From: an uncultured Collinsella sp.
Lineage (GTDB): Bacteria; Actinomycetota; Coriobacteriia; Coriobacteriales; Coriobacteriaceae
NCBI GenBank assembly: GCA_902465265.1
Contig: CABQMF010000007.1
Location: 1 to 64,000 of the forward strand
Direction: 5' to 3'
DNA length: 64,000 nt
The notes beneath the pieces were generated by a model, which saw nothing but the letters and a program-made list of their open reading frames with translations, did no database searches and was not told the DNA's origin. Made by a program: the position numbers and the translations under genes. Every line of letters begins with the position of its first letter. Positions within the stretch are counted from its first letter, which is position 1. Positions 45,501 to 53,194 of this stretch are shown one piece after another.

Positions 45501-46035
45501 CTACAAGGCGGGGAGCGCCAAGCTCGACGCTTGTATGGAGCTCGTGCACGGTGCGCTCGACGGCGGGCACCACATTCTGCTGTTCAGCCAGTTCACGGGC
45601 ATGCTCGATATCATTGGCAAGCGCCTGGCCAAGGAGGACATCGGCTTTCTTAAGCTCACGGGCGCTTCGTCCAAGGAGAGCCGTGCCAAGATGGTTGCGC
45701 AGTTCCAAGCTGGCGAGGTGCCGGTCTTTTTGATTTCGCTCAAGGCGGGCGGCGTGGGCCTCAACCTGACGGCGGCCGACGTGGTCATTCACTATGACCC
45801 GTGGTGGAACGTTGCCGCGCAGGACCAGGCGACCGACCGCGCGCACCGTATTGGCCAGCAACATACCGTGACCGTGTACAAGCTCACCGCCAAGGACACG
45901 ATCGAGGAACGCATTATGCAGATGCAGGAGTCCAAACGCGACCTGGTCAACAGCGTGCTCGGCGGCGATGGCATCTCCTCGGCGCTGTTTACCCGCGAGG
46001 ATGTTCTGGCGCTGCTCGGCGGCGACGGGCGCTAA
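42571..46035 (+). CDS. SNF2-family DEAD/DEAH helicase with SWIM zinc finger
   Basis: A 1154-residue ATPase. A SWIM zinc finger (CDCPAAYRYPGMCKHA) is at 78-93. The middle 500 residues are a poorly conserved beta-rich region. The SNF2 core has ADDMGLGKT at about 717, DEAQYIKNP near 815, LTGTPIENRLSELWSIFDF, then a helicase C domain with LFSQFTGMLDI, LKAGGVGLNLTAADVVIHYDPWWN and QATDRAHRIGQ. Proteins of this build act as DNA translocases that move bound proteins; the bacterial role is not settled. The ATG follows GGAGG. The immediate upstream 130 bp is a large inverted repeat. Confidence 0.92.
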   Translation: MAQGTFVQALRKEAALSGTFMKGRSLMLNGAVLSIEDSGSRFSKNVTVEGAVRGSRGDLYKTHVALDMDEHEVIDYDCDCPAAYRYPGMCKHAIATTLAYLDASGIEPVEGLRTPVRTFTAAPKQAARPSSAAPAFNPNFPFPAPVPTSPSLMKALSDLSDARMDELAGMRRKLAGTVDPDAPKAVLEPSLVPYYNPLFADRFSWALELRIRCGSVSYVVKDIDGMAAAYVRGGTFSYGKKLTFLHAPEAFDEVSVRLLDLVVATVVYLSDITSSRSASYDFARSGFVAERQLPLSEHDIVYMLDLLRGRTISFEPAWSRGTTTHRSYEVAVELSPVGEDEASAKQPPLLAAKIAPAAGGSYDLRLPADMYCFASGDVAYLVDTHRARRADAAFAQHAAPFLSRLLPCRTPVHIAAEQVGEFCRMALPVLREYTDLTAPAVLDTVAPEPSFAMAIGVDDGLVTCKITVSYGDWSADLFSLGAPGSPFEEQRPGVPPRDEIAEFRVMDTAALYFDFYEGGLAFEERDDESLFHLLTEGLSALSELGEVMLSDRLRQVSVRPAPKLSVRATVKSNLLDVELGASGLSAADLAIYLDSYKRHQTFARLTSGDIVRLDEGARAAFGLAEDLGVDAVDLLDGVSLPASSTLFVDSMLARTPALEADRDAAFRRTVERLDTLGKMDFTVPASLKATLRGYQVDGYQWLGSLEHLGLGGILADDMGLGKTLQMIAHILARVEAGDAKPTLVVCPASLVYNWTAELERFAPSLDVCAIVGAKAQRRVQIAGADEHNVVVTSYDLMRRDIDEYVEQGFARVVLDEAQYIKNPLTQVARAAKRLPAGVRFALTGTPIENRLSELWSIFDFLMPGLLGTRESFAKRFESPVEHAEGDSAARLQALVSPFVLRRVKEDVVADLPEKIEDTVMAQLTGEQRKLYLANQDRIAQQVQHREASEFKKDKLKVLAELTKLRQICCDPRLHYEDYKAGSAKLDACMELVHGALDGGHHILLFSQFTGMLDIIGKRLAKEDIGFLKLTGASSKESRAKMVAQFQAGEVPVFLISLKAGGVGLNLTAADVVIHYDPWWNVAAQDQATDRAHRIGQQHTVTVYKLTAKDTIEERIMQMQESKRDLVNSVLGGDGISSALFTREDVLALLGGDGR

Positions 46036-46184
46036 CCCGCTCGGGTGAGGCCGCCAGGGCGGATAGCCCGCGCTGTCCCATCGTCCCCGCTCGTTATGTG
46101 TTCATTTGCCATGCCGTGGATGGTTCGCTTGCCTTTGGGCATAAGAACCTCAAGAACATCGGCACATCAGCAAAGGAGAACATC

Positions 46185-46547
46185 ATGGCGAAATTCTTTA
46201 AGGACCCCGATGGCAAGCTCATTGCCGCCCTTGGCAACGACGTTGCAACCCCTGCCGGCTGCACGGAGCTGACCGCGAACACCGAGGACGCGGCGCACGA
46301 GAAGCACGTGCCCGTCGTCGAGAGCGAGCGCGACGGTCACGTGATCCGTGCGCGCGTGGGCTCGGTCGAGCATCCTATGGTGCCCGAGCACTACATCGAG
46401 TGGATTGCCCTTGAGGCCGAGGGCCGTCTGGAGGTCCATTACCTCCAGCCCGGCATGAAGCCCGCGACGTTTTTTGCCGGCGGCTCCAAGACCGGTACCG
46501 TCTATGCCTATTGCAACCTGCACGGGCTGTGGTCCGCGACGTTCTAG
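46185..46547 (+). CDS. Superoxide reductase-like (desulfoferrodoxin family) protein
   Basis: A 120-residue cytosolic enzyme that reduces superoxide in anaerobes. The iron site is complete: H41 in EKHVP, H63 in EHPM, H69 in HYIEW, C110 and H113 in CNLHGLW. The N-terminal 35 residues align with the desulforedoxin domain of longer desulfoferrodoxins but keep only one Cys (C26), so the second iron centre is lost, as in class III enzymes. The start follows AAAGGAG. A hairpin terminator follows. Confidence 0.92.
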   Translation: MAKFFKDPDGKLIAALGNDVATPAGCTELTANTEDAAHEKHVPVVESERDGHVIRARVGSVEHPMVPEHYIEWIALEAEGRLEVHYLQPGMKPATFFAGGSKTGTVYAYCNLHGLWSATF

Positions 46548-46592
46548 GAGCGCGCCCCCGCTCGGGGTATCATAGCTAGCATATGCACATGC

Positions 46593-46625
46593 GAGCGCCG
46601 ACTGCATCATGCGGCCGGCGCTTTT
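46593..46625 (+). terminator. Terminator hairpin after the superoxide reductase gene
   Basis: AGCGCCG (46594-46600) pairs with CGGCGCT (46615-46621), followed by TTTA. It lies about 40 bp before the next start codon, so readthrough would also affect the next gene. Confidence 0.65.
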
Positions 46626-46664
46626 ACTACGACAACGATGGTTTACGACGGAAAGGGCTGAGCT

Positions 46665-48650
46665 ATGAAGCTCGCACTTGCACAGATCGATATGCGCCTG
46701 GGTGATATTGAGGGTATCTGCGGTCGCATCGAGGACCAGGCGCGCCTGGCCCATGAGCGCGGTGCGCGCGTGCTGTGCGTGCCGGCACCGCTCTTTATGG
46801 GAGCCCTGCCCGGCGGCCTGGTGGGCGCTGCCGACTTTGAGCACGACATACTTGCCGGCCTGACCGGTGTTGCCGAGCGTATCCAAGAACTCGATATGAT
46901 CTGCATCGTGCCCGCGGCGGTTTCGTTTGAGGGCCAGCCCCTGCTCGACTACATGATGCTCAAGGACGGCCATGTGGTGCCGGCCCGTTCGAGCATTGCC
47001 CTGCAGCGCGGTGGGACCGGCGATGCCCGTTGGGCGCCGCCGGTCTTCGATGTGGACGGCGTGCGTATCGCCGTGATCTTCGACTTGGACCGCGAGCTCG
47101 AGATGCTGCCGACCGGCGTCGACCTCATTGCCTATTTCCAGTTCAACGCATTCGATATGACCGACCGCGAGACCGCCGCGATCGCCGCCGTGCGCAGCGG
47201 AGCCTACCGCAAGATCGCATCTAAGCGCAGCGTGTGGTTTGCCTGCATGGCGCCGGTCGGTGCGTACGACGAGTCGGTGTATACCGGCGGCTCGTTTGTG
47301 CTCGACGACTGCGGCCGCGTGGTGGCCCAAGCGCCGTGTTTTGAGGAGAGCCTACTGGTTCAGGAGATCCAGCGCGGTGTGATGCTCGATGCCCTGGAAG
47401 ACCACGAGCTGCCCGAGTTTCGCTCCGAGGAATGGCTGTGGCAGGCGCTGGTGCTTGCCGTTCGCGATAACGCCCGCGCCCGCGGTACGTCGCGCGCCGT
47501 GGTGGCGCTCGAGGGCGACTTGCCGTCGTCCCTGCTGGCGGCGCTTGCCGTCGACGCCCTGGGTCCGCGCAATGTGGTCGGCCTGGTGCTGGGACGCAAC
47601 CGCATCTTTACGCCGGCGCAGGAGGAGACCGAGGCTGCTCGCTGTGCCGCCGTTCGCGCCATTGCCGAGCGCCTGCATATTCGTACGGTTGAGCGCGATG
47701 CGCCGGATGCCGCGCGCGTGCTCGACCGCGATGTGTCGGCGGGCGACGCCGAGCGCCTGCGCTCTCGCACGCTGGGCCTCATGTTGGAGGACACGGCGCT
47801 CGAGCTGGGTGCGATGGCTCTGAGCCCGCTTTCCAAAACTGAGTACGCGCTGGCGGCACCGGCGCTTTGCGGTGGCTACCAGGGCGATTACGCGCCCTTT
47901 GGCGATGTGTATCTGTCGACCCTCGAGTTTGTGGCGCGCGTGCGCAACCGCACGTCTGCTGTGGTGCCGCAGGAGCTCGTGACGCTCAACGCGGTGGAAG
48001 ATTGCATGGAGCGCGTACTGGCGCGGGCGCTCTCGACGCTCGACGGTCCGGTCGACATGCTCGATCGCGCGGCGCAGCTGCTCGGTGGACTCGAGCCGGG
48101 CGAGGTCGATGGCACGCTCGAGGCGCACGTGGACCGCAACCGACCTTTCGACGACATCCCGATGTCCGCCGGCAAGCCCGAGGCTTGCTCGCTGCTGCTG
48201 ATGCTTGTGCGTCAGGGCGAGGCCGCCCGCCGCATGCTGCCGACGGCGCCGATCGTCTCGGCCCGTTCGTTTGTCGAGCGCGCCTGGCCGTACATGCTCG
48301 CATGGTCCGACCTGGGGCTGAGCGGCAAGGAACGCATGACGGTCGATGCGCTGGCGCGCGCCGAGGTGAACCGCTTTGCCGACGAGGATACAAGCGAGCG
48401 CATGCGTGGCGAGATGATGGGCATACTGGGTGACCTGTTGGGTATTTCGCCCGAGCAGATGGAGGAGCTGCGCTCCGAGGACGGCCAGCGCCGCCTGCAC
48501 GAGGGCATGAAGAAGTTTGAGGGCGAGGTCCAGGACGCCATCGATAAGATGATGGGCGGCCAGGGTGGCCCGCAGGGTGGGCCCCAGGGCACGCCGATGC
48601 CGCAACCGCCGGTGGATCCGAGGCAGTTCCCGTTCTTTAGCCAAAACTAA
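46665..48650 (+). CDS. Degenerate glutamine-dependent NAD synthetase-like protein
   Basis: A 661-residue protein with the layout of glutamine-dependent NAD synthetase: an N-terminal nitrilase-like amidase region (MKLALAQIDMRLGD, later YDESVYTGGSF) and a C-terminal synthetase region (AALAVDALG, then GDYAPFGDVYLSTL). Key residues are replaced. The nitrilase Glu region reads CVPAPLFMG rather than a PEL motif, the ICEDxW cysteine region reads VIFDLDRELE, and the PP-loop SGGxDSS reads EGDLPSS. TGNKSE reads LSPLSKTE. It therefore looks like a pseudoenzyme or a protein with changed activity. The last 60 residues are a Gly/Gln/Pro-rich tail not usual in NadE. Still a full open frame with good start GGAAAGG. 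Confidence 0.75.
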   Translation: MKLALAQIDMRLGDIEGICGRIEDQARLAHERGARVLCVPAPLFMGALPGGLVGAADFEHDILAGLTGVAERIQELDMICIVPAAVSFEGQPLLDYMMLKDGHVVPARSSIALQRGGTGDARWAPPVFDVDGVRIAVIFDLDRELEMLPTGVDLIAYFQFNAFDMTDRETAAIAAVRSGAYRKIASKRSVWFACMAPVGAYDESVYTGGSFVLDDCGRVVAQAPCFEESLLVQEIQRGVMLDALEDHELPEFRSEEWLWQALVLAVRDNARARGTSRAVVALEGDLPSSLLAALAVDALGPRNVVGLVLGRNRIFTPAQEETEAARCAAVRAIAERLHIRTVERDAPDAARVLDRDVSAGDAERLRSRTLGLMLEDTALELGAMALSPLSKTEYALAAPALCGGYQGDYAPFGDVYLSTLEFVARVRNRTSAVVPQELVTLNAVEDCMERVLARALSTLDGPVDMLDRAAQLLGGLEPGEVDGTLEAHVDRNRPFDDIPMSAGKPEACSLLLMLVRQGEAARRMLPTAPIVSARSFVERAWPYMLAWSDLGLSGKERMTVDALARAEVNRFADEDTSERMRGEMMGILGDLLGISPEQMEELRSEDGQRRLHEGMKKFEGEVQDAIDKMMGGQGGPQGGPQGTPMPQPPVDPRQFPFFSQN

Positions 48651-48982
48651 AAAGGTTACGCGGTTTTACCAAACCGCGTAACGAGCCGACGCTGCGCGAG
48701 CCCCTGCCGGGCAATCTGCCGCTCAAACTGTCGCTTGCGTACAGAAGTACGCGGCGCTCCTCTTTCGCGGCACCTTGCCACGGCAGGGACTCGCTCGCTG
48801 ACTTATGCTCAACCTATGGTTCAACCTTGCTCGCTCTGGCGGGCGCTCGCTTGCGTATGCTCAACCTACAATTCAATCTCGGCTGACTTATAGGGCTAGC
48901 ATTGTGTTATTCTAGAACAGACGTTCGTGAATGATGCGTGGGGCCTTGCCTTGCGCCGTGCTTGTGGCGAGGGGAGGTTGGC
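48651..48982. other. Intergenic region with several hairpins upstream of ruvC
   Basis: GTTACGCGGTTT (48655-48666) and AAACCGCGTAAC (48671-48682) form a perfect 12-bp hairpin without a T run. A family 2 hairpin follows, then two copies of a motif like ATGCTCAACCTA...TTCAA (about 48803-48822 and 48860-48880). A ruvC promoter is possible at CTGACT...TATTCT or TGTTAT near 48880-48912. No gene is seen. Confidence 0.5.
48696..48794. repeat. Hairpin element, family 2, copy B
   Basis: The centre 48730-48766 matches 2991-3027 at 33 of 37 positions. Its arms, GCGAGCCCCTGCCG (48696-48709) and CGGCAGGGACTCGC (48781-48794), pair with one mismatch, and a second paired block GGCAATCTGCCGC / GCGGCACCTTGCC follows inward. 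Compared with copy A the arm bases differ, but pairing is kept. Confidence 0.75.
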
Positions 48983-49504
48983 TTGGTCATTTTGGGTATC
49001 GACCCCGGTTTGGCCCATACGGGTTGGGGAATTATCGAGGAACGGCGCGGAGAGGTTCGCTGCCGTGCCTACGGTTGTATCGAGACCAGCGCGGGCAGTC
49101 CGCTCGCGGTGCGCCTGTCGCATATTGCCCGCGACCTCAAGGGTGTCGTGGAGCGTTATCAACCCGTTACCGCTGCTATCGAGAGCATTTACTTTGGCGC
49201 CAACGTTCGCTCGGCCATCCCTACAGCGCATGCCCGCGGTGCTGCACTCGTGGCGCTTTCGGAATGCGCGCTCGAGATTGGCGAGTACACGCCTATGCAG
49301 ATTAAGCAGGCTGTGGTGGGTACCGGCGCCGCGGACAAACGGCAGGTCGCGTATATGGTTCGTACACTCACGCAGCTCGATCACGACCCGCATCCCGACC
49401 ATGCCGCCGATGCCCTGGCCTGCGCCATCTGCCACGTAAACCTCAGCCGCACCCGGGCGCTTACCGGTGGCGAGTTCTATCAACAGAGAGGAACCGGATA
49501 CTGA
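48983..49504 (+). CDS. ruvC: Holliday junction endonuclease RuvC
   Basis: A 173-residue resolvase. The first catalytic Asp lies in ILGIDPGLAHTGWG, the Glu in AIESIYFG, and the last acidic pair in HPDHAADALA. No ATG fits the family N-terminus; TTG at 48983 is chosen because it is 5 nt after GGGGAGG and gives the normal length. The stop overlaps the ruvA start (TGATG), showing translational coupling in ruvCAB. Confidence 0.93.
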   Translation: MVILGIDPGLAHTGWGIIEERRGEVRCRAYGCIETSAGSPLAVRLSHIARDLKGVVERYQPVTAAIESIYFGANVRSAIPTAHARGAALVALSECALEIGEYTPMQIKQAVVGTGAADKRQVAYMVRTLTQLDHDPHPDHAADALACAICHVNLSRTRALTGGEFYQQRGTGY

Positions 49505-50124
49505 TGATCTCCCAGCTCCATGGAACGCTTGTCGAGGCCACGATGAGCTCGGCCGTCGTCGATGTATCGGGCGTGGGCTTTGAGCTCGGCATCTCGGGCA
49601 GCACTGCCGCCACGCTGCCTGCGCCCGGCGGCGAGGTGCGCCTTTATACCCGTATGCAGGTGCGCGAGGACGCCATGACGCTCTTTGGTTTTGCCTCCAA
49701 GGACGAGCGCACGATGTTCGATCGGCTCGTGTCCGTCTCGGGCGTCGGCCCACGCCTGGCGCTCGCCGTGCTCTCCACCTATACCGTGGGGCAGCTGTAT
49801 TCCCTGGTAATGGCCGAGGATGACAAGGGCATGGCCAAGGTGCCCGGTGTGGGCAAAAAGACAGCGCAGCGCCTCATCTTGGAACTCAAGAGCACCTTTG
49901 CCAAGGACAAGGGCTTTGTGCCGGTCGACGTGATTCCCGGACAGGTTGCGATGCCCGTTCCCACTGCCGCTCCCTCGGCCATCGACGATGCCCGCGCGGC
50001 ACTCCTTTCCATGGGCTTTAGCCCGCAGGAGACCGATGTTGCCCTGAGCGGGTATGATGGGCAGAATATGCGTGTCGAGGATCTGCTCGGCGCGGCGCTT
50101 AAGCGACTCGGAATGGATGCGTGA
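49504..50124 (+). CDS. ruvA: Holliday junction branch migration protein RuvA
   Basis: A 206-residue junction-binding protein. The N-terminal OB fold begins MISQLHGTLVE; two helix-hairpin-helix motifs are VSGVGPRLALAVLS and VPGVGKKTAQRLILEL; the C-terminal RuvB-binding domain is DARAALLSMGFSPQE. It overlaps both ruvC and ruvB by a few bases. Confidence 0.95.
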   Translation: MISQLHGTLVEATMSSAVVDVSGVGFELGISGSTAATLPAPGGEVRLYTRMQVREDAMTLFGFASKDERTMFDRLVSVSGVGPRLALAVLSTYTVGQLYSLVMAEDDKGMAKVPGVGKKTAQRLILELKSTFAKDKGFVPVDVIPGQVAMPVPTAAPSAIDDARAALLSMGFSPQETDVALSGYDGQNMRVEDLLGAALKRLGMDA

Positions 50125-51191
50125 TGTGGGAAGCCGATGACTCTCAGGACCTGTGGGCGACGCCCGGCAACTCGCCGGCGGCATCCATGGCGCATGGCGA
50201 GCGTATGGTGGGTTCGGAGCTGACGCTCGAGGACCTTGATGTCGACCGTACCCTGCGTCCCCAACGCCTGGATGACTACTGCGGCCAGGAACACATCAAA
50301 CAGAGCCTGCGCGTGCTCATCGAGGCGGCGCAGAGCCGCGGCGAAACGCTCGACCACGTGATCTTCTCGGGCCCTCCGGGTCTGGGCAAGACCACGCTGG
50401 CTACGGTTATCGCCAACGAGCTGGGCGCTCAGATCAAGACGACGAGCGGTCCGGCCATCGCGCGCACCGGTGACCTGGCGGCCATCCTGACTAACCTGCA
50501 GCCGGGCGACGTGCTGTTTATCGACGAGATTCACCGTCTGAACCGTTCGGTCGAAGAAGTCCTGTATCCCGCCATGGAGGACTTTGCCCTCGATATCGTG
50601 ATCGGCAAGGGCCCGGCGGCACGTTCGATTCGCCTGGATATCCCCAAGTTTACGCTGGTGGCGGCCACGACCCGTTCGGGCATGCTCACGGGCCCGCTGC
50701 GCGATCGCTTTGGCATCTCGTATCGCTTGGATTACTACACCGTCGAGGAACTCGCCCAGATTGTGACGCGCTCGGCGACCATTCTGGGCGTGACGATCGA
50801 CCATCCCAGCGCGCTCGAGATCGGCTCGCGTTCGCGCGGTACGCCGCGCCTCGCCAACCGTCTGCTCAAACGCGTGCGTGACTATGCGCAGGTGCGCGGC
50901 AACGGTCCAATTGAGCTTGATATTTGCCGTCAGGCGCTTGAGTTCTTCGAGATCGACGAGCTCGGCCTGGACTGGATGGACATTCGCATCTTGGAGACAC
51001 TTGCCAAGACGTTCTCCGGCCGCGCCGTGGGTCTGACGACGCTTGCCAGCGCGGTGGGCGAGGACCCGGGTACGCTCGAGGATGTCTATGAGCCCTATCT
51101 GCTGCAGTGTGGCTTGATGATTCGTACACCGCAGGGTCGCCAGGCAACCCTGCGCACATTCGAGCATTTGGGTATTGAACCGACCCTGTAG
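50124..51191 (+). CDS. ruvB: Holliday junction branch migration ATPase RuvB
   Basis: A 355-residue AAA+ motor. Walker A is GPPGLGKTT, Walker B is LFIDEIHRL, sensor I is VAATTRSGMLTGPLRDRFG, and the winged-helix domain contains EDPGTLEDVYEPYLLQ. The N-terminal 30 residues are acidic and variable, as is common. The ATG overlaps the ruvA stop; a GTG one codon earlier is also possible. Confidence 0.96.
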   Translation: MWEADDSQDLWATPGNSPAASMAHGERMVGSELTLEDLDVDRTLRPQRLDDYCGQEHIKQSLRVLIEAAQSRGETLDHVIFSGPPGLGKTTLATVIANELGAQIKTTSGPAIARTGDLAAILTNLQPGDVLFIDEIHRLNRSVEEVLYPAMEDFALDIVIGKGPAARSIRLDIPKFTLVAATTRSGMLTGPLRDRFGISYRLDYYTVEELAQIVTRSATILGVTIDHPSALEIGSRSRGTPRLANRLLKRVRDYAQVRGNGPIELDICRQALEFFEIDELGLDWMDIRILETLAKTFSGRAVGLTTLASAVGEDPGTLEDVYEPYLLQCGLMIRTPQGRQATLRTFEHLGIEPTL

Positions 51192-51337
51192 GAATGGGCT
51201 TGTTTTAGCGCATCTGTAGGCTATCGCTGGGCATCGGGTAAACATATCGCCGTTCGTCGGTTACGGGCGTTTTACTATTGCGCGCGCGTGCTATGCTGGA
51301 TTGGTCTTTTTCTCATCCGGTAACGAAAGGACCGCCC

Positions 51338-53005
51338 ATGCCTACTGACATCGAAATCGCACGTTCTGTTACGCCGCTGCCTATTACCGAGGTGGCCAAG
51401 AACGCCGGCGTCGACGTTAAGCATCTGATTCCGTACGGCTTCGACAAGGCAAAGGTCGACTATTCCCTGCTCAACGAGCCAACTGATCACCAGGCCAAGC
51501 TTGTCCTCGTGACCGCTATCAATCCCACGCCCGCAGGCGAGGGCAAGACCACCACGACCATCGGCCTGGCCGACGGTCTGCGCCGTCGCGGCGTCAAGAG
51601 CGCCGTGGCCCTGCGCGAGCCTTCGCTCGGCCCCGTGTTTGGCGTGAAGGGCGGTGCCGCCGGTGGCGGTTGGGCCCAGGTTATCCCCATGGAGGATATC
51701 AACCTGCACTTTACCGGTGACTTCCATGCCATCGGTGCCGCTAACAACCTGCTGGCAGCCATGCTCGACAACCATATTCAGCAGGGCAACCAGCTCGGCA
51801 TCGACGTTAAGCGCATCACCTGGAAGCGCGTTGTCGACATGAACGACCGTCAGCTGCGTCATGTCATCGACGGCATTGGCGGCAAGGCCCAGGGAGTGCC
51901 GCGCGAGGACGGCTTCGACATCACTGTTGCCTCCGAGGTCATGGCAATCCTGTGCCTGTCCACGAGCATCAATGACCTCAAGGAGCGCCTGGGCGAGATT
52001 GTTGTCGGCTACAGCTATGCCGGCGAGCCCGTCCGCGCCCGTGACCTTAAGGCTCAGGGTGCCATGGCGGCCCTGCTCAAGGACGCGCTCAAACCCAACC
52101 TGGTTCAGACACTCGAGGGCACGCCTGCGTTTGTCCACGGCGGTCCCTTCGCCAATATTGCCCACGGCTGTAACTCCATCATGGCCACGCGTATGGCCAT
52201 GCGTTTTGGCGATGTCGCCATTACCGAGGCCGGCTTTGGTGCCGACCTGGGTGCCGAGAAATTCCTCGACATCAAGTGCCGCATGACGGGCGTTCGCCCC
52301 AGCGCTGTCGTGATTGTCGCCACTGCCCGCGCGCTTAAGTACAACGGCGGTGTCGCCAAGGCCGACCTCAACGAGGAGAACCTCGAGGCCCTCAAGGCTG
52401 GCATGCCCAACCTGCTGCGCCACGTCGACAACATTCAGAATGTTTACGGTCTGCCCTGCGTGGTCGCCATCAACCGCTTCCCGACGGACACTGAGGCCGA
52501 GCTCGAGCTCATCGAGTCCGAGTGCCAGAAGCTCGGTGTCAACGTTAAGCTGTCCGAGGTTTGGGCTAAGGGCGGCGAGGGCGCGCTCGACCTGGCCGAT
52601 GAGGTCATGCGCCTGATCGAGCAGCCGAGCGAGCTCAAGTTTGCCTACGAGGACGGTGCCGATGTGGCCGACGCCCTCGAGGCCGTTGCCACCAAGATCT
52701 ACCGCGCCGACGGTGTCGACTTTACGCCGGCTGCCAAGCGCCAGCTCGCCGAGCTGCGTGAGAACGGCTTTGGCAACCTGCCGGTGTGCGTGGCCAAGAC
52801 GCAGTACAGCTTTAGCGACAACGCCAAGGCGCTGGGCGCTCCCGAGGGCTTCCGCATCACCGTGCGCGAGCTCAAGGTTTCCGCCGGTGCCCATTTTGTG
52901 GTCGCACTGACCGGCAGCGTTCTGACCATGCCTGGCCTGCCCAAGGTTCCTGCGGCCGAGAACATCGACGTCGACAACGACGGCAACATCACCGGCCTGT
53001 TCTAA
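51338..53005 (+). CDS. fhs: Formate-tetrahydrofolate ligase
   Basis: A 555-residue enzyme that activates formate onto tetrahydrofolate with ATP, feeding one-carbon metabolism and purine or acetyl-CoA synthesis in anaerobes. The ATP loop is TPAGEGKTTTTIGL; other signatures are REPSLGPVFGVKGGAAGGG, NLHFTGDFHAI, and a C-terminal GSVLTMPGLPK. Length is normal. The start follows GAAAGG. It is a single gene ended by a strong terminator. Confidence 0.96.
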   Translation: MPTDIEIARSVTPLPITEVAKNAGVDVKHLIPYGFDKAKVDYSLLNEPTDHQAKLVLVTAINPTPAGEGKTTTTIGLADGLRRRGVKSAVALREPSLGPVFGVKGGAAGGGWAQVIPMEDINLHFTGDFHAIGAANNLLAAMLDNHIQQGNQLGIDVKRITWKRVVDMNDRQLRHVIDGIGGKAQGVPREDGFDITVASEVMAILCLSTSINDLKERLGEIVVGYSYAGEPVRARDLKAQGAMAALLKDALKPNLVQTLEGTPAFVHGGPFANIAHGCNSIMATRMAMRFGDVAITEAGFGADLGAEKFLDIKCRMTGVRPSAVVIVATARALKYNGGVAKADLNEENLEALKAGMPNLLRHVDNIQNVYGLPCVVAINRFPTDTEAELELIESECQKLGVNVKLSEVWAKGGEGALDLADEVMRLIEQPSELKFAYEDGADVADALEAVATKIYRADGVDFTPAAKRQLAELRENGFGNLPVCVAKTQYSFSDNAKALGAPEGFRITVRELKVSAGAHFVVALTGSVLTMPGLPKVPAAENIDVDNDGNITGLF

Positions 53006-53030
53006 GTCCGCTGCTCATAGCCGCTTGCCC

Positions 53031-53067
53031 GCCCCGCCGCGCCCCATGGCTCGGCGGGGCTTTTTCC
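53031..53067 (+). terminator. Rho-independent terminator of fhs
   Basis: GCCCCGCCG (53031-53039) pairs with CGGCGGGGC (53052-53060), followed by TTTTT that merges with a CCGTCCCCAAGGGATC repeat. Confidence 0.92.
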
Positions 53068-53084
53068 TCCGTCCCCAAGGGATC
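53062..53084. repeat. CCGTCCCCAAGGGATC repeat, single arm
   Basis: TTTCCTCCGTCCCCAAGGGATC follows the fhs terminator T run directly and matches the right arm of 31579-31609. Confidence 0.85.
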
Positions 53085-53194
53085 ATTTTTTGTGGCGGCA
53101 ATGTTGCGCAACAAGAATCACGATTTCTCCCGTACGGTGTAGTTGGAAGAACTGCGCGGGCGCATTGCGGCTGCGGCGAGAGACGGGAGATGCG

